From assembly GCA_024036415.1 (NCBI GenBank), contig JAMWET010001363.1:186001-250000 (forward strand): a stretch of 64,000 nucleotides of DNA, read 5' to 3'. The stretch comes from Prochilodus magdalenae. Lineage: Eukaryota > Chordata > Actinopteri > Characiformes > Prochilodontidae. This document shows, in pieces, positions 14,041 through 25,835 of this stretch (the stretch's first letter is position 1; each line of letters starts with the position of its first letter). The translations under genes were made by a program, and so were the position numbers. The notes beneath the pieces were generated by a model. It was not told the origin of the DNA, ran no database searches, and worked only from the letters and a program-made list of their open reading frames with translations.

Positions 14041-14477
14041 GCGAGGAGATAGAGGACATTACATTCCTGAAAAGAAAACTTCCTGCATCGTTTTGAACAT
14101 GCATTTTTGGGAAAACCTTTAGATTATATTTGCGAAGGGGGCAACGCCTTCTTCTTTTATTCTAACCACTAACAACTTTATTTTATTACGTTCTGTGATT
14201 AACCCTTTGGAGTTAAATAGATTTCTGCATTGATTACTAATGATCAGTATCTAAGTCACAATTACAGACAGTCACAAGCTAATGAATCTAATAACACACG
14301 ATCAATAGTACTGTTTATGTATTTTATTAAACACAGTGAGTAACATCCACAGTGCAGGCTACAAAATGTAAGTGAACCATTGAACATGTAAATTCTTCTT
14401 TAGAATCCAGAGCTAATCCAGTGTTCACATACTTATTCTTGCTAATGTAGCTCTCAGTTCTACCTCTGTACATCAAG

Positions 14478-14552
14478 TTACCATAAGGTTATAGGTTCAA
14501 GTATCAACTGGGAACTGCTGGCTGCCCCCTTGACCAAGATACTTAACCCCAA
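14478..14552 (+). repeat. tRNA-derived SINE fragment
   Basis: The phrase AGGTTATAGGTTCAAGTATC resembles a tRNA B-box (GGTTCRANTCC). It is followed by GCCCCCTTGACCAAGATACT and TAACCCC, the usual continuation of common fish SINEs. The A-box half is not recognisable, so this is a truncated copy. It ends about 90 bp before the second Tc1-like element. Confidence 0.6.
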
Positions 14553-14644
14553 TGCAGTGTTACTCTACTGACAGTTAGTTGTCCTTTGTAGAATCAGTAT
14601 TAAAAAAAAGTATAAACATAAAAGATAAAACAGTATTTCAGTTA

Positions 14645-16144
14645 CAGTTGTGCTCAAAAGTTTACATACCCCAGCAGAATTTTTGCTTTCTTGGCTTTAT
14701 TCAGAGAATTTGAATGATAACACAAAAACTCTTTTTTCCACTCAGGTTAGTGGTTGGGTGAAGTGATTTATTGTCAAACGACTGTGTTTTCTCTTTTTAA
14801 ATCCTAATGACTACCAAAAACATCCAAATGACCCTGATCAAAAGTTCACATATCCCATTTCTTAATACATTGTATTGCCCCCTCTAACATCAATGACTGT
14901 GAATAATTGTGGATGAGGCTCTTTACTTTCTCAGGTGGTAAAGCTACCCATTCTTCTTGGCAAAACGACTCCAGTTCCTGTAAATTCCTGGGCTGTATTG
15001 CATGAACTGTGTGCTTGAGATCTCCCCAGAGTGGCTCAATGATTTTGAGGTCAGGAGCCTAGGATGGCCACTCCAAAACCTTAACTTTGTTCTGCTGTAG
15101 CCTTGGTCGACTTGGCCTTGTGTTTTGGATTATTGTCATGTTGGAATGTCCAAGTATGTCCCATGCGCGGCTTCCAGGCTGATGAGTGCAAATTTGCCTC
15201 CAGTATTTCCTGTGCCTTTGTAGCTTACACATCCCCAAAACATCAGCGATCTACCTCTGTGCTTTACAGTAGGTATGGTGTTCCGTTTATCATAGGCCTT
15301 GTTGACACCTCTCCAAATTTAACGTTTATGGTTATGGCCAAAAAGTTCGATTTTGGTCTCATCAAACCAAATTGCCTTGTTCCAGAAGTTTTGAGGCTCG
15401 ACCATGTAGCCCATTTTTCTTCAAGTGCCTCCTAATTGTACATCTTGAAACAGCCACACTGCTAGCTTTCAGAGAGTGCTGTATTTCAGCTGATGCTGTT
15501 TGTGGGTTTTGCTTTGCATCTCAAACAATTTTCCTGGCAGTTGTGGCCGAAATTTTTGTTGGTCTACCTGACCGTGGTTTGGTTTTTAACAGAGCCCCTG
15601 ATTTTCCATTTGTTAATTGCAGTTTGAACACTGCTGACAGGCATTATCAATTCCTTGGATATCTTTTTGTATCTCTTTCCTGTTTTATACAGTTCAACTA
15701 CCCTTTCATGTAGATTCATTGACAATTCTTTTGCTTTTCCCATGACTCACAATCCAGAAATGTCAGTGGCTCGATGTAGGATGCAAGAGTCTGTCTGGAT
15801 CCCAGAAACTCGCTTAGCTTTTATGCACACACACTGATTACAGGTAAACAGGTCACAGGTGAGGAAGTTACCTTTAGTAGCCATTCAATTTTTTGTGTCA
15901 ACTTCTATGCATGTTATCAGGCCAAAATCACCAGGGTATGTGAACTTTTGATCAGGGTAATTTGGATGTTTTTTGTTGTCATTATGATTTAAAAAAAGAA
16001 TACACAGTTGTTTGACAATAAATGACTTCACCCAACCACTAACCATGAGTGGAAAAAAGTTTTTGTGTTATCATTCATATTCTTTGAAAAAAGGCCAAGA
16101 AAGCAAAAATTCTGCTGGGGTATGTCAACTTTTGAGCACAACTG
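14645..16144 (-). mobile_element. Tc1-like DNA transposon with IR/DR ends, 1.5 kb, inactive
   Basis: The left end (CAGTTGTGCTCAAAAGTTTA) and the reverse complement of the right end (CAGTTGTGCTCAAAAGTTGA) match over roughly 200 bp. Intact TA dinucleotides sit on both sides (14643-14644 and 16145-16146), the Tc1 target duplication. Each end has an outer repeat (TGCTCAAAAGTTTACATA) and an inner one (TGATCAAAAGTTCACATA at about 14837-14854, mirrored at about 15941-15956). This is the IR/DR layout of the Sleeping Beauty-type group. The transposase lies on the minus strand and is broken. Confidence 0.92.
14862..15743 (-). pseudogene. Broken Tc1-like transposase
   Basis: On the minus strand the reading starts MGKAKELSMNLHERVVELYK and continues through a helix-turn-helix-like N-terminus. 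Later blocks in other frames include DETKIELFGH, the first catalytic Asp region of Tc1 transposases (near 15330-15360). The end reads GGNTMY and a TAA at 14862-14864. The frame changes several times, and the roughly 880-bp span is shorter than the usual gene of about 1 kb. Recognisable second-Asp and Glu blocks were not clear to me, so part of the catalytic core may be deleted. Confidence 0.8.
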
Positions 16145-16672
16145 TATATTAAAAAGCACCCATAACTATTGATAACTTTTGGACTATATAGTAATGTGTT
16201 TGTGTGCATATGTGATTTGTGAAGATGTGAAGATTTGTGAATGACAGTTATGTCTCTACCAAATGCATAACATGATTTGTTTCATTGTTAATGAATTTCA
16301 CAAGATATTAAAACAGATTAAAATGTACTTTAGTTTAATGATAGTACAATTGTGTAGTAGCACCTTTGAAAATATGAGAGCTGTAGTCTTGACTTTCACA
16401 AAGTTCTCACAGGACTGAGATTTTGTTGCTTGCTGTGCAGGTGTCTGTCAGATGTGTCAGGTTTCTGAATTTTACCTAGAGGGGACAGATCATAACTGCT
16501 CCACTCTCACTGTCAATTAGCTTTCCTGTCACACATATGCACTTTTTTATATGATCATGTAAAAATGGGAAAATGCTCCCTGTGTGTGTGTGTGCGTGTG
16601 TGAACATGCTTGAGTGACACTGCTGCCTGAGGCTGACTTGCCATTTTTTTTAGCAACATGAAACTAAATAAA

Positions 16673-17595
16673 CAGTGGTGGACAATAACTAAGCAAATGT
16701 ATTTAAGTAGTTTTTCTGTGTATTTGTCCTTTACTGAAGTATTTCCATTTTGGACTACTTTGTACTTTAACTCCATTACAGTTTAACTCAAATATCTTAC
16801 TTTTTACTTTACTACATTATGCATTATGTGTGCGTAAAAACATAATGTGTCAAAACAAAACAAGCTAATTCATGGATTCTTGGCATCAGTGGAAATGTCC
16901 ATTGCAGGCTTGGACTACATGAAGTACCACTTGGAGGAAGGTAGGTAAAGTTAATAAACAGTTAATAAAGAGTAAATAAACAGATAAAACATATTGTTTC
17001 TGAATTTGTGAGTAAATAGACCACAATATAGAAATATGTATACATGCACTGGTGACTGTTGAGTGTCCTTTTCTGTATTTACACAGCATTACACAACATT
17101 ATTTCCTTTGTAATATATTTGTTTTTGCTAGTTTATGTTTATGAGCAGACATCTACAGATGCAGTATAGCAAATGAAAACTTTGTGAGTTTCATTTTTCA
17201 CTTTCATTTTTATTAAACTTTAACTTTGCTCATCAGCAAGAAGTTATTTGATAGGTCTAGCTAAAGGCAACTGTTTTCTTTTACTGTTCTGTGCTTATGA
17301 TAATTTAAATAGACATCAGTGTCAGACTAATTAATGACCTTTTATTAAAGATTGATGGACTGAGAGTGACACTATAGTCTTCTCACCTACAGCGAGTTGA
17401 TATAGCAATCTTGTTGCAAAAATAGGACATTAGAGTCATAATAAATCATGGTTTATTATAGTTCACTTTCCATATTTAAAGAAAAGGTACTACTTAAGTG
17501 GAGGTCTAAAGGTCTTAACTTTTAGTGGAGTAATGTTTACCTGGGTATCTTTACTTTAACTCAAGTACATGGTTTGTGTACTTTGTTCACCACTG
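16673..17595. mobile_element. Non-autonomous hAT-type element with 8-bp target duplication
   Basis: The left end starts CAGTGGTGGACAATAAC and the right end, reverse-complemented, starts CAGTGGTGAACAAAGTAC; CAGTGGTGGACAAAGTA-type ends are typical of fish hAT elements. The sequence just outside is TAAATAAA on the left (16665-16672) and TAAACAAA on the right (17596-17603). That is an 8-bp duplication with one mismatch, the size expected for hAT. No transposase frame is present in the 923 bp. Sub-terminal words such as TTTACTTTAACTC…AAGTA are also mirrored. Confidence 0.85.
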
Positions 17596-20500
17596 TAAAC
17601 AAAGCTAATTTATACATTAATTTATAGAATCACAACACTAATTGTTTGTTCCTTTTTATTTATTTAATTTCCAGTCAAAATCTTACTATTTTTTAGGAGA
17701 TTTCTCTGGAGAAATTGGATTTTATTTTATCCACTTGTATAAGGAAAGTGAAAACAGTAGTTAATAATAAATAATTGAAAGATACAGAGGAAATGTGAGT
17801 CATCAAAAACTGTCACCATCAGATAAACAGTACCTAAAATGTTTATTTTTGAGTGAGAGGAGAACATCTAAATCTACTGAAAGGGTATGTAGCTGGTATG
17901 AAGACATTACAGAGAAGAGGAAATAAACAAAAACAAAGAACATTTGCAAATCAAACAAAGAAACTGCTGGTCTCAGAACTGACCAACTCTGTGTCCAGAC
18001 CTTAATGTCATTGAATGAGTTTTGTAACCTAAAACAAATGAAAACATGCAATACTCTGTTGAATGTATGGTCTGCTTTATTTCTTAACATATTATTTCTC
18101 AAAATATTATAAAACTTGGACTGGAAATTTTGCACAGTATTGCACTTTTTTGTTAGCCAATAACTATAAAATCTGCTTATTTTAATGCATAATTAAAATA
18201 GGAAGTGCTCTATAAATGAAATGTATTCTTTATTATGCAATAATTTTTCCAGTCTTTGTATCATTTCACTTTGTCCTGTTGGTTGTATGTACTTATAATG
18301 ACAAAATCCTTATTATTGCTATTAATGTTGTTGATTGGTTCATTTATTTTTCATTATATGGTTGACAGCTGCAGTAAAACATCAATGCTAGGGCTTAGTG
18401 ACAAATTGCTTTCATCCTACACATACAATGTTTCAGTGACAGGCTTGTAAAATGCACGGGCACCATTTCTCACTGCTAGCTGGTGTGTGTGTGTGTGTGT
18501 GTGTATGTGTGTGTGCAGGCGGGCACAGGAGCAAAGTTTTCCTCAGGGTTAAACTGCGCAGGTGAGCATAACCTGAAAAAGAATCAATTTAATCTGACGT
18601 GTTGAAATGACTTTGTCGCTTGTGGCTAAAAACTGACTAGCATCACCAAAGCCACAGTACACTCTACCCTCTCACTCTCACACACGCCCTACTCTGGAGG
18701 GCATTTTCACAAGTGCTGTCTCTTGTTAGCATTGTCTGTCTGCACAAGGCAATGACTCTATACTTGGATGTTTGCCACAAGTTCTTAAGTGATGATTTTG
18801 AGTTTGCGGGTGCGTGTGTGACTGGCTGGCTTGTTTCTGAGGACTGTATTTGATCTCAGAGAAAAAACAGAACATTCATTTTCCGGCAAATAAATATTAG
18901 CTGTGCTTGCTGATCCATTGTTGCCAATGTTTACACAGAAATGAAGATGTAATGTAAATGTTGATGTAATGTAAATGAAAATCTATATTTAGCCTGGGTT
19001 AGTCTCGTGTTTACCAGTGTGCTCCTAGAATATTCCTGCATTACTACTTATAGCCCTGCCCCTGTGCTAACATCTGTTTTGGCAAATCAGCTAATTATCA
19101 AACACTGGATGTATGTGTTAGATCCAGAAAAACTTTAGAGAGGTCTTAAGACAAGTAGGACCCAATATTTAAATATGTTGTGTAAACCAAGAAAAATACT
19201 TTTTTCATAATTAAATACCAAATCTTTATGAATTAGGATTACTTTTTAAATTAGGAGGCTGCCATTTGTGTTGTTGCATCAAATGGTTGCTCTTTTTTTT
19301 TGTTCAATAAGGAACGGTAAGCTAAATTATTTTTCACAGAACTGACTTCATTGTTTATTGTGTGTGTTTTTACTACCTGTCCTACTTTCCATTTGGTGTA
19401 TCTGTCATCTTTTAATAATCTCACACCTGAACATTGTTTTAAGTCAAGTGTTTACAGTCAGGGTTCCCATTGAAATACTAAATAACTAAATAAGTACTTT
19501 TTGAATAAGGCTTGGAAAAGCTTGAAAAAGTGAACTGTATTCTTTGTGAAAACATTTCTAGTCATTTGGGAAGAAAAAAAACGTTTTCAAAACAGCTAAG
19601 CATGAGCATTCTCCGTTAATAATATGTAATTACTTTAATACCTTCGTTCAACATAATGTGATGGGTTGGATGGGGATTCCAAAGCACTTAGGGCCTCCAA
19701 ATGTACCACCCTGCAGATAAAGGGTTCACATCCTATATACTATATCCTTGAGGTTAACTTATGTTTATGTTTTAAACAAGATTGCAATTTAACAATCTGT
19801 CTTTAAGACTGATTTAAGATAAATCGCTTGAAACCGCCTGAAAAAATAGATTTATGCAAAAACAGTTGTTTCTTATGACAATGAACTATTATTTCAAACC
19901 ATCTTTTATTGTATATGGACTGTATAAACTGAGAAGGGAATGAAAAAAATCTTGATATTTAAATTTATTCTTATTTTCTTACATTTAACACAACATCCAA
20001 GTTGTAGTTTAAAAAACGTATTAAACTATTGCATTGGTGGTCATTTTTTGAATGCTGTATTATCCACTTCCTGGCTGTTGTTCTGATCATCTAATCCTAG
20101 AGAATCTTCTGACATTTTGCTTTGCTATGTTTAAAGTCAAGGTAGAGATAGCATATGTAATGGACAATGTGGATAAGTTTACATAGTGATTACATGATGT
20201 AGCTGCAGAACTTTTTCAATCAGGAAGATGCACATTAGCTGTATTACAGCTAAGCATTCAGGGGGAAGTTGATGGACAACACAAAGACAACATGTGAAAT
20301 ACATTGAGTTTGTCTCCACGGTTACCCGATCTCCTCTCAAAGATGGGAAGTGTCTAGCTGGCTGCTTGGCGGGGGGGTCACCATGAGGTCAAGACAGTGT
20401 GATGGATGGACCTCTCTTTTAGTTAATCCTTTCTTTCCTCTCCTACTGCCTTGCTCTCTGTACTGTCTTCTCTGTCTATCTATTTCTCTCTTATTGTTTT

Positions 20501-23500
20501 AATTTTAGCCCTTTTAACAGTACAAATTTCTCCTCAAAGAATGTGCCTCACATCTAGTAATTATAACAAAACAATATTTTGGGAAATGTTTTTTCTCTTT
20601 TCATTTGTTATTTGAAGTCCAAAAAATTATTATTTTAATGCACACTGGTGGTTTACTGATATGAGTAATGCAATGCATAAACAAAATTTCCGAACAATTA
20701 ATTGTTTATTAAGTTATTATGTAAAATCCATTCTAGAAAATAAAACTTAAAACCAATTGTTTGACTTTAAAACCTCTAAAAACTTATTTTAAATGGTAAC
20801 ACATATCTGCTTGAGATGTTATATGATACTATTGAGAAAGTTTTTTTGCTTGAAAAAAGAGATTTGCATGGCTATCTAAGGTGCAACAGTTATCCTAAAA
20901 AACCTCTTTAGCCACTGATTTATGATTGTTAATATTATTTTTAAAATCTCTGAAAACAGATAGATTCTCTGGCCCTTTTGGTCTTACATTAGTTGACATC
21001 ACAACTGTGATTCTAATTCTGAATCAGCACTACTGTAAAAAATTCTGAGTCAGTTTACTACAAAGAACCATTTAATATGAAACTACTGTAAATAATTTAT
21101 TTTACGTCTTAAATTATAATAATATTAAATTAGGCAGAAATTAAGCTTTTCATCGACCGACGTAAAGCAAATATCTGTTAACAAGCTAGTCTAAACTAAG
21201 GCAATATACATATTTACAACAATATGCCAGTACATGGTTAAATAATTAAACATCAGTTTGCGTAAACAAATTCAAGAAAAGCTTTGGAGGCATTTTTTAA
21301 TATTGCACTCAATACTGAGTTTAGTTGGTCCGATTGGTTGATGAAATTGCCTCCAAGTTGTGCATTTATATGTGCATGCACATGTCCCTGGGTTTTTTTG
21401 TTGTCAGCTGTACTACATCAAAGTGTTCCTATTATTTTCTAGGCTTAGATATTTCATTTACTGAAAGCTAATGCGATCTAAAGAAAGAGGGTGAATAATT
21501 TTGAGTGTCTAATCAAAGGTATGCCTTAGGCTAGCAATGTTATGTGAGTGAGTTTTATTAGAAATTACATCACAGGTAAGATTAATTACCTATTTTTACC
21601 AGATTATTTCTCACTGCTGTGCCTTTTTTCTGTAATGGGCCATCAAGAATGAAACAAATGGCTAGGATGGATCTGTATTGAAAGTTTCTGAAAAAGAACT
21701 ATTTGCAGCAAAGGCCTAATCTAAGTACATAAGTTATTTGAAAAATGTTGACTACCTAGCTGAGCAAAAATGTTAACTGTCATGTTTTTGTTCTATGTAC
21801 TGAAAACTTGAGCAAGCTCTCATTTCTTTTTTTCATTCATGTGCATTGTTTTACTGCCTTTGTGGATACTTTTATTGCAAATATTTTATTTCTCAAATTC
21901 AAGATACACAGACTCACCAGGGTAGAATCAGCTCTGCTTTTTGCTGTCTTTTTTACTAGTAAATCAGGCTCACATAAGGCATGAATGAAAAATGAGAGGA
22001 AATTCAGATGCAGTCGGTTAATGGCTCCCCAGTGCACTCGTTGGTCATAACCTGAACACAGTGTAGGCCATGCCTCATAGATCAAACTTGTAGGTCTACC
22101 ATAACCCCTTAAAAATAGGTCAATTACGTCTCATTAGTAAATCAGTAACCTTTAACAAAGGCATTGAATCATTGCATCAATTGAATGAGTTTGAAGTAGA
22201 GAGTTTTATATTTTAAAAACTGTTTGGGAACTGATTAAAATCAGTTGTGTCTTGTGCATGTCTATTACTTTGTCAGATATCCCTACTTACTACTACTGCT
22301 GGTTTTTGTTGTTTTGTTTTTTTGTTTTTTTTTTGTTTGATGAACTAATTGGGTGGTCCTTAATGTCCACAAAATGCCAAAAATATATTCAGTAAATCTG
22401 TAAATCTAAAGTGCTTCATAAAGTGACAAAAAAATTGTGACCAAAAATGTAAACCTTGTCCCTTTATACATTTGCTTGAAGTCTACAGACAAGCTGTATA
22501 ATAGTAATTTCTATTATTGCAAATATGTTCCTATTTGTTGTATGTTAGTTTTGAAGACCCTTCTTTCATTTAGGAAGCCAATTTAGAGGTAAATTGTTTA
22601 CATTGAACTTGTGCTGATAGGGAGACATACTCTGAGGGACATGCTCTGACACTAATATTCTGTAGTATACTCTGTGTAGCACTATTCAGAACACTTTGTT
22701 AGTGGAAGCAAGTGTAAGGTAGCTATATTAATCCCTTATACAGGGATATTCATTTATATTATTTACTAGGTTTTCAAATAAGTAGTTTATGTTTATTTAG
22801 CATCGGCCAAGCAACATCCTCTGCTTTGCTCGTTAGCTACCTATGCAAGAGTGAGCAATATTTGCTTAGTAGCAGGTAAATGTTTATTAACTGCATTGTT
22901 AACATGACTAGATAATAAGATTAACCTTAGAGGTCTATGGTTATATATCTAATTAGCCATCTAGTCTAGTTTGAGCTACAGTTTCAAATAATGACTCATG
23001 TCCTATGTCTGCTTGGCAAAGTTTGTAACCAAAGCCATTTACTTATTTGGTTAACTACAAGCTTTGCCTGATGGATACAAAAGCTTTCTAAGAAGCTAAT
23101 GATGTGCAGCTACTAAACGTAATGTTCAATGGATGTCATTTATATTGACTCTGCTCAGTTATCATTATCAAAAAAATGCCCAGAGGCTTCAGTTAAAATG
23201 CATTGCTTCTCGTTCAGGCTGGTGGTTGTTTTACACTCATGTACGACCTACATAGGAGAAAGACATTTAGGCATACTACTTATAACCTTCTCCATGTCGC
23301 TGTCAGCACTATTTCCCCCAGCGGCCTGCTTTTTTGCAGACATTAAAGATTTTGCATGATTTATATGGTCTCGTAGTTTTTCTTTTCTTTTTTTTTGAGG
23401 TGTAAATGTACTTTTTTTCTGGTGGTAAATCTACTATTAGTGCACGTAATGGTTGAAATCAAACATCTGTCTACAGCTCGAGTTTATAATCAGCAGGCTA

Positions 23501-24020
23501 AAGGGCTCTGTTTAGACAGTTCACGGGTACTTTTTTGAAAGACACGGGTGAGCAGTTCTATCTCACAGTGTCGCACCGACTCGAACTCGAAACTTTGTCT
23601 TAGTTGCAGCTGCTGCAGCAACACACCGCATGGCGCGCTGACCGCGCGGTGACCTGCAGAGTGCTCTCCAGTGGCAGCTCTTTCTGAATCTCCTGGATGA
23701 ATAGTCTGTATAAGCATCACCTTACCCTCACCTACACCTCATAGGCTTGACTAATAAATCCAAAGCTACGATCATTATTATTATTATTTTTATTTTTATT
23801 ATTTGTGAATGTAGTGTCAGTTTAGAAATAATAATTATCAACAGTTTGACTGCAATAACAAATAATACAATTAGGAATATAATATACAAATGAATTTATT
23901 TTTGATATTTTAATGTTTTTTTAATATTATATATTTATTTAATTGCAATACTTAATCGGGAGAATATTTTAACTCATGTGTTATTCACTCGTTATCACAT
24001 TCATTCGTGTGGTTCATTTC

Positions 24021-24062
<42 letters not shown>

Positions 24063-24690
24063 TATAGCCATCTTAAAGTCTGTAACCACGAAGGTAGACT
24101 AATGTTCCCCATGTAACCTACAGTCATTTAAAATGCCCTATTATTTCATAGAGGCCATGTTTAAATATTTCATGGTTATTGACAGTGGGGAAATTGTACT
24201 GATGCTGATGAAAATATATTATTGGTGTTTAAATTGGTCTAGCAATATCTTTTTTTAATATATTTCTCTTGTTCCTCGTCCTCTGCTCGGGTTTTAAGGT
24301 TCCATAAAACCTATGTAAAGTACTTGTAGTAACTGTTGTTTTTGTCTAATTTCCTATGTCATGTTGTGACTGTTAAACTAAAATAACCCGAGATGACAGA
24401 ATGGCTTAAAGTTCTAAAGTAAATCTGGTTCAGTAGAAAATTAAAAAGCGCACGATTATTTCTTTAAGGTAGACTGTTTGTAAAAGTATTTTAATTAATT
24501 CTGTTAATTCAAAGTTTCCAGTAAGTTCTATTTGTTTTTTAAATAAGATTTAATTTAGACCACAGATAAGACACAAAACAACCGAATAATAACACTTACA
24601 GACACAACGCGAGAGGCAGCAGCGCTAAGCTCAGTCTCTGGACATTCCGGCTCCAAGTAGAGACACAAACTACCCTCTTACGCAGGTGCA
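17596..24690. other. Gene-free flank
   Basis: No coding exon, RNA gene or intact transposon is visible apart from the repeat copy at 17800-18060. Simple repeats include (GT)n at 18483-18515 and (ATA)n at 24021-24060. Positions 23485-23700 are somewhat richer in CpG. Open frames such as 21837-22085 and 23490-23720 show no domain. Confidence 0.5.
17800..18060 (-). repeat. Dispersed repeat, copy 2 (pairs with 4400-4620)
   Basis: This is the inverse-orientation partner of the segment at 4400-4620. On the minus strand it contains GGTACTGTTTATCTGATGG and GTCTGGACACAGAGTTGGTC, in the same order as the related words in the first copy. It starts about 200 bp to the right of the hAT element. The family is not identified. 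Confidence 0.5.
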
Positions 24691-24723
24691 TTCAAGGTAC
24701 AGGTGAACGCTGATCATCAATCA
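24691..24723 (-). promoter_or_regulatory. Candidate hoxa1a 3' retinoic acid/PBX-HOX enhancer core
   Basis: Read on the minus strand, 24709-24691 is CGTTCACCTGTACCTTGAA. The known Hoxa1 3' RARE in mammals is a DR5 (GGTTCA, five bases starting CC, AGTTCA, AG). The first half-site here (CGTTCA) has one mismatch and is also followed by CC; the second (ACCTTGA) is degenerate. Immediately upstream on the same strand is TGATTGATGA (24723-24714), a good PBX-HOX bipartite site. The location, 2.5 kb 3' of the hoxa1a stop, is where a Hoxa1 3' enhancer is expected. Homology is inferred and was not tested by alignment. Confidence 0.4.
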
Positions 24724-25798
24724 AGGCCCTATTTCACTCTCTGAACGCCTTTTATGGTGTGTATGGCGCGCTCTGTGCACACGAGGAATTAAAAGGATTG
24801 TTAACCGGCTTTAAACCTTCTGGTAAACAATAAGCTGGATGATAAATGGGACGAACTGGCATGAACTTGCCTAGGTATTATACTGTAATACGCAAATTCT
24901 AATTATTTGTTAGCTTGTTGTCTAGCTATCACTTAATCCAGACGCGCAGTTTGTGTTGTCTGATTGAGAAATCGAAATGTGTTTAGTTCTGTGAGAAGAA
25001 CCAGTTAAAAAAGGCGTGCAATAAGGAAGTGTAGGCCGGAGTTACCAAGGAATCCTAGCAAGTTAGCATTTCTGTTTATTAGCATTTTCTTTTAGATGTT
25101 GATTCAAACAAACAACATTAAAAAAACAAAAACAAAAAAAACTTAAAATCTTAATTATAGATTGTGTGGTGTGTACGTATACTACGTTTTTAAAGTTAAA
25201 GGTTTGAATATATATAACCATATGCAGCATTATATTCATTTTCCCTTTAGAGGTTTGAGTAAAAACTTTACTTTTAGTTGCGTCCAAAATTAGAACTGAA
25301 AGAGGTCGTTGATGACTCTTTCATATACTACAGCTTATCACACAAGTCTGATAGGCAATAAACAAGCACCTAAACGACAACATTAACTTTGTGATAATGT
25401 GATAATAATAAAAGTTCAAGTTGGCTTGGTCGTTATGAAAACTTTTGTTGCTAGGGAACCGTTAGAAAGTTTATAAGAACAATCCATTGAATGGTTATTA
25501 GGTTACTTCCATAACGTGACTTGCATCACTTTAAACAGCATTTTATGGGATCTCTATTCCTCAGATTACACTGGTAATTCATCAGGTCAGTCATATTCTA
25601 CTGTGGTCAAACCACATGCTAAACATTCTCTCGCTGTCTTAGCTGAAAAGATTGCATGTCATCAGCACTGAAGGGATCAAACGACGATCCAACCGGGAGA
25701 TGCTGCATCATTTTTCCTTTACGCCATCACATTGCCTCCTACAAACCGGCAGTTCGATAAGGTTGTCATTCCGGAATGGTGACGACAGCCTCACGCAG

Positions 25799-25835
<37 letters not shown>

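Larger units (their letters stand above)
10441..14644. other. Gene-free flank with CpG-rich block and SINE debris
   Basis: There is no coding exon. Most of it is AT-rich. A CpG-rich block (13550-13930), a (GT)n/(GA)n run and a SINE fragment are listed separately. Positions 12835-13000 and 13140-13340 look repeat-like (for example GTGGTTCTCAACCAGGCC near 12837), but I could not assign them to a family. Confidence 0.5.

Noticed and set aside
15103..15837. Three plus-strand open frames of 60-113 aa
   Set aside because: They lie antisense to the decayed Tc1-like transposase on the minus strand and have no domain of their own.
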